A DNA stretch of 64,000 nucleotides from Diphasiastrum complanatum (Eukaryota; Streptophyta; Lycopodiopsida; Lycopodiales; Lycopodiaceae). The stretch is from contig CM055113.1 of NCBI GenBank assembly GCA_029204225.1, forward strand, positions 8,952,364-9,016,363, in the 5' to 3' direction. Positions 22,480-33,928 of this stretch are shown in pieces; the stretch's first letter is position 1; each line of letters starts with the position of its first letter. The notes under the pieces were generated by a model. That model saw only the letters and a list, made by a program, of their open reading frames with translations, had not been told where the DNA came from and ran no database searches. The translations under genes and the position numbers were made by a program.

Positions 22480-23640
22480 CATCGAGCAATTCGTCTCGAT
22501 AGATCTGGTTTATTTACAAGATACTTAAGAGCATAATGATCCACTTGAAAAATAAATGCATATCCTAGCAAATAATGTCGAAATTTTTAATAGTGAAAAT
22601 CATGCCAAGTGCTTCCCTTTCTGTAGCCGAATAATTCTTGTCTGATGCACTGAGATGTTGACTCGCATAGTAGATGGGATGATCCTTCTTCTGGTCGTCC
22701 TTCTGGCTTAGACATACTTCAATAGCAAATGCAGAAACATCCACATAACTATGGAATAAAATAGCCCAGTTGGGTGGTCTCAAAATAGGAGCATTAGTCA
22801 ACCTTTGCTTAAGATCTTCGAATGCTTTCTACTGTTCATTCGTCCACAAGTATTCTACTTGTTTCTTCAGTAGATGTGTAAGAGAGGCAGCAATAGAAGC
22901 ATGATCTTGAATAAATGTCTTGTAATAGCCAACATGTCCTAAGAAAGCTCTTAGTTCACGTAAATTTGTTGGTATTTGGAGATTTCTTATAAGCTCAAAT
23001 TTATCTTTGTCGACTTCTATTCCTCTGTTAGATATTCTGTGTCCGAGCGATATTCCTTCTATCATACCAAAAAAATATTTCTCTGGATGAAGAGATAAAC
23101 AAGTATCTCAACACCGTTGCAATGTTGATTTCAGCATCTGCAGGTGTGTCTTTATATCACTGTATACACAGAAATCATCAATAAATATTTCGAGAAAAGT
23201 TCTCAGGAAGGCAGCGAAGATTAACATCATAATTTGCTGAAAAGTCACTGGAGCATTACAAAGACTAAAGGGCATTTTGTTGTAGGCATAAGTGCCCCAA
23301 TCCGTAATGAATGTGGTCTTTGAACAATCTTCCTTTCGCACTCCAACCTGCCTATATCCAGAAAGGCCGTCACAGAAACTGTAATGCTCTTGACCAGCAA
23401 CCTGATCTAGGATGGAATCAGTGAAAGGCAGAATAATGATGGTCTTTTCTTGTGGCAGCATTGAGTTTGCGAAAATCCTGGCATATTGGTATTTTGCCAG
23501 TCTTTTTCTTTGGGACGACAACAATGGGTGAAATCCATTCACTACTTAAGACGGGATAGATTATACCTGCCTTAAGGTGCTTGTTAAGTTCGTCCTTAAC
23601 CATGAGAGAGTACTTAGGATTGAGACGATACTATCTCTAT
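22480..23640 (-). pseudogene. Ty3 reverse transcriptase and RNase H (element B)
   Basis: RT starts with HLKAGIIYPVLSSEWISPIV and VPKKKTGKIPICQDFRKLNA (about 23580-23470). It continues after a frameshift as HYSFCDGLSGYRQVGVRK (23370), SLCNAPVTFQQIMM and LEIFIDDFCVYSD (about 23180; the catalytic DD is kept). The connection FLGHVGYYKTFIQDHASIAA lies near 22950-22890. RNase H begins with FHSYVDVSAFAIEVCLSQ (about 22760) and YYASQHLSASDKNYSATERE (22680-22625). Order and spacing are normal for Ty3 pol. Frame changes near 23470, 23090 and 22820 break the chain. Confidence 0.9.
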
Positions 23641-25110
23641 CGAATAGGTATAGTATCTTCCTTAAGATCAATTTGGTGCTCTTTGAATTCTGCAGGTATA
23701 CCCTTCAAATTGTCGAGCGACCAGACAAAAATGTCTTGATAGTCCTTCAATTGTTCAGTGAATTCCACTAACTCCGATTCTCCAAGTGACTTTGAAACAT
23801 GCACAAATCTGCCAGGTGCAAGTTCAATCAGTTCAGTAGAATATGGTAAAATGATACCTTCTGTCATACTGGCCTTGGTATGTGCATGAACTTCATGCAT
23901 GGTTGACTCCACAGATGTTTTCTTGTCGTCAACCTGGTTCTGGTTACCAAATTCGTGTTTAGATTCGTCACTCGAATCGTTAGACTCTTTCGAGTTCGTG
24001 TCTACAACGTTAATTTCTTCATGCGAAACATCCGCTTCAGCATCGCAAGCATCGAAGAATTCTTCGTCATCAGCATTCTCATAACATTCAAAGTACTGCA
24101 CTTCAATATCAGATCCATTGAGAAAAATATTCAAGGCATACGAAGATTCTTCTGATGTAAAGCTGGTGTCGGACAAAGGATTTTCACCTTTATAATTGTC
24201 ACAACTCTAGGTTATGATTCGTTCTGCTGACTTACCTCGGTTATTGGTCTCACCAGTCTGAAATCTCAGCTCTCTGAATTTCCAATGTACACTTGCGTTT
24301 GATTGATAATGCCAAGGTCGTCCAATCAGCACAGAATAGGATGACAAACCGAGTGAAATTCATTGTGAATGGCTTGGCTTGAATGTAGACAGTGACATCC
24401 TTCAGTTCTCCAACGGGTTTTCATCGTGTCGAATCAGCTAACTTGATGTTTCATTGTGTCGGTTGAGTGTCAGTCAGTCCCAGAGCATGAACTGTGTCTT
24501 CTGTTATTATATTTACATTGGAACTAGAGTCAATTGGCACTTTTCTCATCAGGCATCCCACAATGGTAATATCAATCTCAAGTGCACCGAGATCACCTAA
24601 ATCGATAGACAAAACACCAGCATCTGGCAGAGAAATATTTTTCTTCTTTTTGGGCACAGAAAGACCTTTCAGTTGCTTTTTGTAATAAGTGTTATCTGCC
24701 AACAGCTATTCAAAAGTAATGTTCGGACAAAGGGGTCCAATATCAGTCACGATGTCATATTCTTTTGTCTTTGATTTCAAGGTTGGTTTATCGATAACAG
24801 CACTAGACAATTTCGTCTTCGCGATTTCTTCATCCTCTTCCTTGAAAGTGACCATCTTTTCTGCAGCAGCTGTCTGAAGTTCAGCGTTGATGATTTCCTT
24901 TGCCTTTGCCGAGATATCTTTTGCAAATAATTTCGCAGCATTGCGGTCATAGTCAGGGTCATCTTTGAGATCTTCCTTAGTTGTAAATTTGTTCGTTGTT
25001 TTGCTAGATGATTTATTCTTTGAGGATTTTCTACACTTTGTCAAAGATTTTTTATCAGGTTTCGAGGAGCTTTTGCTTCTCGTTGTGACTTTGAATAATT
25101 TCTCCACGTC
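23637..25110 (-). pseudogene. Ty3 protease and long charged linkers (element B)
   Basis: A lysine/serine-rich region (25107-24706) precedes the protease. The protease is visible as RKVPIDSSSNVNIITEDTVH (about 24550-24490), with DSS in place of the usual DSG or DTG. After stops an acidic linker (24176-23637; DEEFFDACDAEADVSHEE, then LAPGRFVHVSKSLGE and IFVWSLDNLKGIPAEF) leads into RT. FVWSLDNLKGIP corresponds to the F.WS..D..GI segment that comes before RT in Ty3 elements. The altered active-site triplet and the frame breaks near 24440 and 24180 mean no working protease. Confidence 0.8.
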
Positions 25111-25223
25111 ACTTGGCTAGGACTGATCTTCTGTCTTTGCTAGTTTTTCTTCAATAACGCCAATTCTCTGCACAACAGCATCAGTTGCAGCTTTCGCTTT
25201 CGTGTCTGCAGCAGCTAGTGTTG

Positions 25224-26634
25224 CTACATACTAATATTTGGGTCGCGGCTTCTGCGGCTAAGGGCAATTAGGATACTTGTGGCCAGGCTCTCTGCAATTC
25301 GAACATAATGGTACTTAACCAATCGGCTTTCGCGATCAAGGACAGTTAGGAGAAAAATGTCTCGGCTCTCCACAGTTGTAGCAGTTCTCCGAAACTGGTT
25401 TAGTTGCAGTTTGAGACGTCGTTGGTCCAACAAATTCAGGAGGATTATGCCTCCTTGGTGCGAACTTGGGTCTGTCCTGCTGGGCTAATGTTGTAGTACC
25501 CTGTACATAGTTAGTAGTCGCATCATTTTGAAAAATAAAAAGTACCTCCTGGGCAGGATCTTCAATGTATTTGACATTCACAATAGTGCAGTCCTCCTTA
25601 GTGTGTCCAGAAGTTCCACATTTCGTACACCACATTCCTGAGTTGGAAGAAGACGCTTTTGGTCTTTTATCTACAACTTCAGAGATCTGCACTTTCAAGT
25701 CATTAAACTTTTTATTAAGGTCAGCCATATTACTCTTCCAAAGCTTTTCAACTTTAGAAGTTGACGACTTATCCTCGACAACTTTCGTGTCGTCCTTTCG
25801 TTTAATTCGTCATTTATTCTTTCTCTCTCCTTTGTCAGCTTCTGATTATGATGAATTGCTGCTTTCAGATTCTGAGCTTGAAGAACTGGTACATGAATCA
25901 GAATCAGAATCTTCATCGTTGTCACTAGAATCAATCTTTGACTTTCGAGATTTCTTCGTCGATCGTCGCTTTTGTGCTAGTTTCGAGGTCTCAAAATTTT
26001 TGGCACTAGATATTACTGCTGCTAAGGAGGTCATGTCCCCTTGTCTGCAATACCGATCAATCTTTGGTGGTAAACCAGCCAAAAACCATTCGATCTGCAT
26101 ATCTACAAGATATACACCGGTTAGTTTTCCTAGAAGATTTTTAACCTTTCGTGTATATTTGCGAAGGCATTCTTTACTCTTCTTCTGAACATTGTTCAAA
26201 CGTCCAAGAATTCTAGATTTGTAACCAATCTCTCTGAACTGGTTCAGAAACGCATCTTTCAACAAGTACCAGGTTCCTACACGGCCTGGTTCAACTTGGC
26301 TGTACCAGATGCGCGCCTGCTTTCTTAGGAGACCAAGGAAGATTCGTAGTTTGTCTACGTCAGTTCCCTCGTTATTCGCATTAGCGCTTGACTCAAATTG
26401 TGAGACATAGCTATCTGCATCATCGGAAGAAGTCCCTTTAAAATAATTGTATTTAATTTTAGAGATAGAAGTGAAACGTGCAGCAGGACCCTCCATACCA
26501 AAGCTAATTAAGAATTCAATTAACTGGGCAATGATTTCGTCTAGATTTCTTCGACTAGTATTCTCACTTTGTCTTCGTAAAAATTCCTCTCTAAGCTTAC
26601 GGTATTGTTCTAATCTGAATTCTCTATTTGACAT
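25224..26634 (-). pseudogene. Ty3 gag with three CCHC knuckles (element B)
   Basis: The start at 26634 (MSNREFRLEQYRK) opens a 262-residue capsid frame (NYFKGTSSDDADSYVSQFES, ARIWYSQVEPGRVGTWYLLK, FLAGLPPKI) that ends in a serine-rich tail at 25846. The second part is in another frame, 25728-25336. It has knuckles CTKCGTSGHTKEDC (about 25630) and CYNCGEPRHFSPNC (about 25380), and after a stop a third, CSNCREPGHKYPNC, near 25310. All three fit C-x2-C-x4-H-x4-C. Gag is the least damaged part of element B. It would encode the particle protein and nucleic-acid-binding knuckles. Confidence 0.9.
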
Positions 26635-26686
26635 ACACTAGATATGGAAATGGATTTGTCAGATTTCTTATAACTTTCCTAAACTA

Positions 26687-26704
26687 TCCCCGGCAATGGC
26701 GCCA
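26687..26704 (-). other. Primer-binding site, tRNA-Asp type (element B)
   Basis: On the minus strand this reads TGGCGCCATTGCCGGGGA, one base different from the complement of the plant tRNA-Asp 3' end. It lies 53 bp upstream of the gag ATG and next to the LTR end. Confidence 0.85.
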
Positions 26705-26709
26705 AAAAT

Positions 26710-27900
26710 TGGTATATGTCATACTATACCAACAGGGTTAATATAGATTTTATAGTAAATAATGTCATTCCCACAGAGGACAGCGTTAGAAAGTTATGTT
26801 TTTGATACAATTATGTCAAGTGGTTTCGAGTGTTACTCTGGTTGTCGACAGACATTAAAAAGTAACTAGTATTACTTATATTTGGGATGGGTAGTGTTAA
26901 TAAATTCAGAACAACAATTTGGCCTCTATCGAATTGGATGAAGCGCGTTCTACAGATGAGATGTTATCAGAGTAGTACACCGGTACTACACTCCGGCTGA
27001 TTAAGGTGTCAACAGAGAATCGAGAATTGTTTGATGTATTTGCAATTGTGCAGACAATTAATTAATCGCGTTCGTGAACTATTCATTTCTAGACAGAAAT
27101 CCTCAACAAGTAAAGTCCAACTTAATGGTTAAAGAACACAAAGAGTTTTAGAATACGTTGGAAACTTATGTCAATGCCAATCAAGAAGACAGATCAAAGA
27201 CTTAATTCTTTAGAAAGGGACTATCATCTCATATGTATACATACAGCTTTATTCAATGATCGTGTTAGACTATACCAAAGATAGTCGTTACTCGAGTGCC
27301 GAAAAGAAAGTATTCGCAACAGACGAATAAGATGGTTTAAAGACAGTTCTTTAGAGCATGTTTTACGGAAACACATCAAACGACTGTAGAGCGTTTGTTT
27401 GATCAGAGAAAAATTCATGAAATGCGTTAGAGATTGTTAGTAGACTCCAGATCACTCACACTTAGTAGTGCGGAGAATATAGATAAGTGAGAATAACTCA
27501 CAGAACTCTATTCACTTCTTCAATCTCTTACATAAGCATAAACTCTTCTCTCTCGATGATCGAGACTGAAGTGTGAGATCAACATATGTTCTACGGGGCG
27601 AACAAACACACCTCTAAAACAACAAGTGCGTCGCTCCCACGAAAGGGTCTAGTTAACGATTAGACTGAAAATACGTTCACCTATACCATAGGAGGTATAC
27701 TTAACTATGAGTTAAAGTTACTCTAAATTATCATGTCTTTTCATATCTAGTCGTTTCGTATGGACAACCTAGTAAAGGTTGTCCAAGACAATGTCTTTTC
27801 CTTTAAAAGGTCTTGTCCTTAATTACAAGGCAAGTACTTAGGAGATATATTCCCGGAAAATGACTTAGGTCTCTTCATGATTTATACTTATCCAGCTCAT
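26710..27900 (-). repeat. 5' LTR region of Ty3 element B (outer end unresolved)
   Basis: The inner end is fixed by the primer site: the minus-strand LTR ends ...GACATATACCA at 26710, and the last 20 bases are nearly self-complementary (GGTATA...TATACC). The outer end cannot be set because no second LTR copy is present; 27900 is a placeholder. No ORF within it has a recognisable motif. Confidence 0.5.
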
Positions 27901-27932
27901 ATCTTCATTTTCAAGTATATTATGCCATATTT

Positions 27933-28209
27933 ATGTTGATATTCAATATTTATCATTTTCGTGGCATCACACATAGTGTTGCCAATGTTGGTGAGCCTAA
28001 TTCTCGAGATCTTGGTAACATGATGTTGGATCTTTGTGATCCTTATGAGTCAAGAGGACTCTTTATTTTCTCATGGAATTGCAGCTATGTTTCAGGAGGA
28101 GGAGCTTTTGGATCAACCATGGTATGGTGATCTCGGATCTTCATCAAACTCATTGGCTGATCTTCACACCTATGAACTTGCAATGATCAACCTTAAGTGT
28201 TGTAAATAG
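27933..28209 (+). pseudogene. Unrecognised protein-like ORF pair next to a candidate LTR
   Basis: Two plus-strand frames run on from each other. The first (27933-28130) contains VANVGEPNSRDLGNMMLDL and DPYESRGLF. The second opens at ATG 28045 (MSQEDSLFSHGIAAMFQEEE) and runs 54 residues to a stop at 28209 (LADLHTYELAMINLKCCK). They look like one reading frame broken by a one-base shift near 28065. A purine-rich stretch and TGTTAAAATTG follow within 35 bp, the arrangement of a retroelement 3' end. I do not recognise the protein. Confidence 0.35.
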
Positions 28210-28243
28210 ATGTACCATAGATGTATCAAGTTAGTTTTGAGGA

Positions 28244-29133
28244 GTGTTAAAATTGAAAAAAGCTAACTTGGTTAAATCTTGTAAATACCATAATGACTTG
28301 CACCTATCATCATTAGACATGTGCGGAGCCTGTTCCCACATGTGAAATCTATGCCTAGGTCATTTAGATAGATCATACAGGTTGTACATATCATTTAAAG
28401 TAGTGGCTAAATTGGTCAAAAACTAGTTTAGTAGTATTATGCCACTTGGCACCATTCTAGTGGTAGAGAATGCTATATCACATGGGTAGGAGTGGTCTCC
28501 CACGTGTGAAATATCATATAGAAAGTTCAGATCCATTTTATATAGTTTTCATACAAGTCAGAAGTCAAAACTCCTAGATTTTAGAACCTATCTCCTAATT
28601 TGTAGGAATCTAGAAGGTCAACACTAGCCACCAATGAAGATGTGGCAAATTAATGGAATCTTAGCCAAAGTGGATGTGGATAAGCACTATGACCTATCTC
28701 ACACATGCTGGAAGTGGCTGAGAGAGAGAGAGTATGATGATTTTGGTATTTAATCCATGATGGATCCACTTTGAAAAATCAATGAAGCAAGATCTTGGTT
28801 TTGGATGCATATCTTGAGTATTCTCATATTTGTGTTGTGCTTTATGGTTCTATTGCTTTCTAACACTTGTGTACTTCACTCTTTGTTGTAAGTCATGCAT
28901 ATCTTGAGTATTCTCATATTTGTGTTGTGATTTTATGGTTCTATTGCTTTCTAACACTTGTGTACTTCACTCTCTGTTGTAAGTCCATACAGGTACTGTT
29001 CTTCACACGTTTGAGGGCAGTAGGTCTCAAGTTTAATCATTTGTTTGTTGTTCTTGCTAGATTTTTGATGGGAAATTGATCTTATTCTAGATCTAATCAT
29101 TAGTTGATTAGTAGATCATGCAATCTAGCTTCC
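28244..29133 (+). repeat. Candidate LTR
   Basis: This starts TGTTAAAATTG after TTTTGAGGAG (a polypurine-like run) and can be ended at CTTCCAACA (29133), giving TG...CA ends. No partner copy and no target duplication were found, so this is tentative. It contains a 90-bp tandem duplication. Confidence 0.35.
28805..28985 (+). repeat. Two-copy tandem duplication of about 90 bp
   Basis: Copies at 28805-28894 and 28895-28985 both begin ATGCATATCTTGAG and differ at only a few bases (including GCTTT versus GATTTT). Confidence 0.95.
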
Positions 29134-29193
29134 AACACCTCTTGAGGATCTGATCTAGTTCCATTCTTGGTCTTTATTTCTCTGAAATTTCAG

Positions 29194-29780
29194 CGCTTGA
29201 GCTACATCTTGAACCAATTAAAAGCATACATATAGTTATCATTTTATGTTCTTTAAGCAACTTATAAAACGCCTACCTTTACGACTAGTTTTTAGAAGAT
29301 GCACAATATACTCCATTTAAGTTTCTCATGGGCAAATTGACCGTATCGCATTATGTGTTTCAACTTGCTCTCACAGTCCCTGAAAGGGTAAGAAGATAAA
29401 GCATATTGGTATTTTATACAAAGCTCCATACCTGGATTCGAGGCGAAGACATCTCTTGAGAGCTACCCATCTCCACATGACTTAAGCGAGATACCTTCCT
29501 TAGGTACTAGTGATTCCAGAATGACAATGACGGATTAATGATAGCGTAAAGTCTCTGCTAGCTTCACTTAATTCTAGAATAGTAAGAGGTTTATGTCGAG
29601 CTGGTTATATCCATTTTAGATTTTGACAAACGGTTTCATTCATCTCATTAGTTATAAGCCATTCCAACTTCATCAAAACTTAAAGATGTCTAACCTCTTT
29701 TAGCTATTCTTATATATAACGGATCTAAACACTGTTCATGTTAGAGAGAGACTTATAATGCAATGATCACTTCCAAGTCA
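29194..29780. repeat. Direct repeat, left copy (about 585 bp)
   Basis: This is nearly the same as 32501-33093, roughly 90 percent identical by eye, in the same orientation. Both copies contain TTGARCCAATYAAAAGC near the start and end ...CACTTCCAAGTCA or ...AACTTCCAAGTCA, then diverge at once. The distance is about 3.3 kb. TG...CA ends can be drawn (TGAACC to AGTCA), but homology extends some 16 bp left of that TG and no primer site adjoins, so LTR status is unproven. Confidence 0.9.
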
Positions 29781-30198
29781 CAACCATATGACCACATAAT
29801 CAAACATGCATGTCATGCACTTTTGTTTATCATGCTTTTGAAGTACTCCAAAGGTAACTTGGGCGGCCTACTGCCCGTTACCATAAGCTATTTTTATTAG
29901 AAAGCAGAAGTTAGCAAACTTCAAGTATCACGATTTTGAATCAAACCAATGGTTACTAGGGCGGCCTACTACCTTTACTTTCTTGCTATTTATTATGAGC
30001 AGAAATTGCAACGATTTCCAACCAACAAGTGTGCATGGTGTATACGCTAGGTGGGCAGCAATCATGTGCATTGGTAATCCATCTGAAAGAATTTTTGTGT
30101 GTTTTAAAAGAACATAGTAAAAAATGATAACTCTTCTTTTCCTATTAGGGTTTCTAGTAACTCTTGTTTAGGTTTTCTGGAATATAATTAATATCAAA
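29781..30198. other. Region with a short duplicated motif, no gene seen
   Basis: GGTAACTTGGGCGGCCTACT (about 29852) and GGTTACTAGGGCGGCCTACT (about 29949) form a two-copy element inside the DNA enclosed by the long direct repeats. No ORF is supported. Confidence 0.5.
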
Positions 30199-30598
30199 AT
30201 CACAAAGGACTTGAAAGTTGTTTACAACATTTATGTTTCAAATGCAGAAAATAAGTCCAACCAAACACAATTTGCCCAAAAGTTTGTAGTAAAGTCTCAA
30301 AATAAAATTTTTTAACATTTATACTCTCAAAGCATCTATTGTAATTACGTAAATGCAAAAACATCTTCCCTTTGTCTCTTCTAACCATTAGTCGTCGCCT
30401 ACCAGTTGACCTCCAGTGATCTTATTTCTTCTATTTCCTCATGCACATGGATCAATCGCGGTAAAAATTCAGCTTTCTAATAGGAAGATCCTCTTTGCAA
30501 CCACTACTTTGCCCCTCATTGCCTTTATTTGGAAAGTACTTCCTCTTCTTGTTGCCATTGCCTGATATGACCGAGGTCGGATTGTTCAGGTTGAAGGA

Positions 30599-31385
30599 TC
30601 ATGTTTTCTTGCTTGTAATTTGGAAGTATTTGTCTTGTAATGTAAAGAAACTGGGCTTTATCAAAAGGCGTTCAATTTCGCGATTGTTCTTGGCATTGCC
30701 AAGGTGTACTAGAAGCTTAGCAGTCGGGTTATTGGATAGTTCAATGGCAACATCAATCATGTGTTGTCTAATATAAAGAAGGACAAGGTGGGCTTTAACG
30801 ACATCTCTAGCAGGTATAAGTAGCCAAAGGCAAAAGGTATTTAGTTGGTTCTGTAGAGAGGCACCAGGGAAAAATTTAACAAGGTTATTCATTATAAACC
30901 AGATAGCGTGATCAAATGAGATAACAGAAGAATTGTTTTTGCATATGTCACCCTAAACTCTAAAACCAGTTTCAAAGTCGCTCCTATTTCTAGCCCAGGT
31001 CTTCTCAGAAGGTAATCTTGAGGGCTCAAATCTACTCATTTTTTTGACGATATCAAAGGCGATAGGAGTGTCAAAAGAAGGATTCTTATGCAAAGAGGCT
31101 AGCTTGCAGGCTTGGACTTCTGCATCAGTAAGATGAATAAGAGCGATCCAAAGTCCGATAGAGATAGGTGCCAAAACATTTACAAAAGGAAGGCTCCATA
31201 GCTTGTAGGCAGTTTTGGTAGATTTAAACTCAATAGTACGACCACGTAACAAAGGTACTTGGCAACTCTTGGCTTGACAGAACTCAAAGGTAGACTAATT
31301 GTCAGCCTCACAAATTTCCTCAGAGAAGGATTCCAGTTGGGAGGCATTTTCTTCATCAAGGTCTTCGATAAAGATCAAAGGGTGA
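30599..31385 (-). pseudogene. Unrecognised protein between the long direct repeats
   Basis: Minus-strand frames join into about 260 residues. They read IFIEDLDEENASQLESFSEE (about 31370-31310), PLLRGRTIEFKSTKTAYKLW (31260-31200), IGLWIALIHLTDAEVQACKL (31165-31105), FVIVKKMSRF-like text and then, after one stop near 30950, NNLVKFFPGASLQNQLNTFC (30885-30830) to KPSFFTLQDKYFQITSKKT at 30599. Only two stops and perhaps one frameshift are needed, so it was probably coding. No family is recognised. Enclosed by the 580-bp repeats, it may be the structural protein of an unclassified mobile element. Confidence 0.45.
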
Positions 31386-32500
31386 AGTGAGTAGGAGGCT
31401 TAGTAACGGTAGAGGTATCAATAATAAAGACACAATTTTTTTTTTTCCCAATAGATAAATATCTTTTGAATATGTAAATTGCAGAATCTTTTGTCAGTAG
31501 CAATAAGTTCAACATAGTAAGGGAGGTAAGAATACATTTTTTAACCCATGCTTAGGGTATCTTTCTTTAAAAATATATATATATATATATATTTTGATCC
31601 AATCCATGGTATTCATTAAGTCAACAAGGCAAAAGATTTTATCATCAGGGCCAGCAACATTACATGTAGCTATATCATAAGAAGTAATAAGTTGTGTACT
31701 TCAACAGCTTTCCTCATGCAACAAAGGACAATCTGAATAAAGGGGTTAGGTGGAGGAAGGGGCTCCCTATAACCAAGGGTAACTGCATCATGAAATCATC
31801 CTGTGGACTACACCATAAAACTAACCTAGTTAGCCATAAAATACAAGTAAAGATAAAGGTTTGGTACTACCTCAGCTAAAAGGTAGTCGGGTTCATCTTA
31901 AAAAGACGTTGAGAGAGAAAAAAAAAAAGGATTTCACGTAGTCCCCCTTGACAAGTCAAGACCAAACCCTTTGAACTCTTTAATTTATAGCATAATAAGT
32001 AAAAGCCAAGCTGTATAAAGTCTTATAGTATAGAGTACCATAAAGCGAAGCAAGTTTTAGGACACCCAACTGTTATTTGCCATCATCCCACAAAACACAA
32101 CTGCACGAGTTAGTTACGTGAGGAAGACAGGTGTCATAGATGAGCATCAATTGTTATCCATGTCCAAAACAAGATTCACTATCTTATCAGCTTAAGTACA
32201 AATACAAAACATATGTCCAATCTTCCCTACCAACATTATAGCATTAGCAATACATTTTGATCTAAAACAAAATCGTATCAGGGCAGATGCCATAATGATC
32301 AGTATAAGGGCGAATAGAATGTATTTAAATTTTCGTTCATATTCTACACATATAAGAAGCTATCTTTCAGGAGACGTGATCCTTGCATCAGTGCTAGGTA
32401 CTAGGGCATATTCATGCCATACTAGCCCCACAAACTCCCCATAAGAAAATTAGGGAGTCGAAGCACTTTATAGCTTGGGAAAATCCATGCTATACAAGCC
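31386..32500. other. No gene seen; (TA)n tract at 31573-31592
   Basis: AT-rich DNA with a short TA microsatellite and A runs near 31920. Frames are short and without motifs. Confidence 0.5.
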
Positions 32501-33093
32501 CGCTCAAGCTAAGTCTTGAGCCAATCAAAAGCATACATATAGTTGTCGTTTTATGTTCTTTAAGCAACTTGTAAAATGCCTACCGTTACGACTAGTTTTT
32601 AGAAGATGCACAACATACTCCTATCATTTAAGTTTCTCATGAGAAAATTGACCGTATCGTATTATGTGTTTCGACTTGCTCTCACAGTCCCTAAAATGGT
32701 AAGAAGATAAACCATATTGGTATTTTACACAAAGATCCCTACCTGGATTTGAGGGGAAGACATCTCCTAAGAGCTACCCATCTCAACATGACTTAAGTGA
32801 GACACCCTCCTTAGGTACCAGTGATTCCAAAATGACAATGATGGATTAATGATAGTGTAAAGTCATTGCTAGCTTCACTTAATTCCAGAATAGTAAGAGG
32901 TTCATGTCAAGCTGGTTATATCCATTTTAGATTTCGACAAACGGTCTCATTCATCTCATTAGTCATATGCCATTCCAACTTCATCAAAACTTAAAGAGGT
33001 ATAACCTCTTTTAGTTATTTTTATATATAACGTATCTCAACACTTTTCATGTTAGATAGAGAGACTTATAATGCAATGATAACTTCCAAGTCA
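32501..33093. repeat. Direct repeat, right copy (about 590 bp)
   Basis: Partner of 29194-29780. It ends CTTCCAAGTCA at 33093, after which the sequence is unrelated to the flank of the left copy. Confidence 0.9.
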
Positions 33094-33220
33094 ATAGCTG
33101 ACGGGAAGAAAAATTTGAATTGAAACATAACTATGCAAAGATCAATCAGACTCTATAATGAAACGGAACAAAATGAAACTAGACAAAACGAAACGAAGCG
33201 AGGCGAAGCGAAACTTGAAC

Positions 33221-33237
33221 AAGCTCTGATATTGATA
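33221..33237 (-). other. Primer-site-like sequence, initiator tRNA-Met type
   Basis: On the minus strand, ATATCAATATCAGAGCTTG resembles TGGTATCAGAGC, the usual copia primer site. It directly follows the inner end of the LTR-like DNA at 33239-33820. Weakly conserved. Confidence 0.4.
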
Positions 33238-33238
33238 T

Positions 33239-33820
33239 TGTAAACGAAATCAATTCGGATTGAGTTCAGATTATGGTTGTTGGTCACTGCCTGCTATATC
33301 ATTCCTACAATCTCCAGAATGTAGACAGACATTACTGATCTACGTTATAGATTAATACAACATTCAACAAAATTGAACTAGTGTGAGAAATTGATTAAAC
33401 AAGTAAATGAGATACTTGAATAATAACAAATAACAACTCATTCAAGATCAAACAAAATTCCGAATAATATGTGCATAATAGCTACAATATTATCTACTGA
33501 TTCTCTTGATTTCGAGCACTGTGTGACAGATCCACAAGTGCATTGGCGTGAGAGAATTAATGTTCTCCCACGAATAGTGTCTTGCTTACTAGCGAACTTC
33601 TTGGATCCGTTGATCCTCTTACAAAAATTGTCTCGCACACAGGCGGACATGTATTCTATATTTTTCATCTATTTGTGTGTGTTTTATGCGTCAAGCAATT
33701 GCATACATTCAAAGTAGCATTTCTGATTAGATAGATTAAACAATCTATAACTAATCATGGACTACAAGAGTGGTGGGTTAGGCACGTCCTAACGCTCTTC
33801 TGCTGATGTCATCATATCAG
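33239..33820 (-). repeat. Candidate copia LTR
   Basis: On the minus strand this starts TGATATGATGACATC (33820) just past the copia RNase H end and finishes ...TTTACA next to the primer-like site. The frames within it are not coding. Placement rests on ends and context; there is no second copy in the window. Confidence 0.45.
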
Positions 33821-33928
33821 ATCATGGATTTGTACTTCATAGTGCTTGTTGGATTTTTCTGATCCTCTGGAGCATTAAGGGTTTTGTCACAAAGATGTTC
33901 ATGTCTCTTCGTGTCATTTGACCTTCTC

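Noticed and set aside
25565-26188. Plus-strand frame of 207 codons
   Set aside because: Antisense shadow of element B gag and its serine-rich tail.
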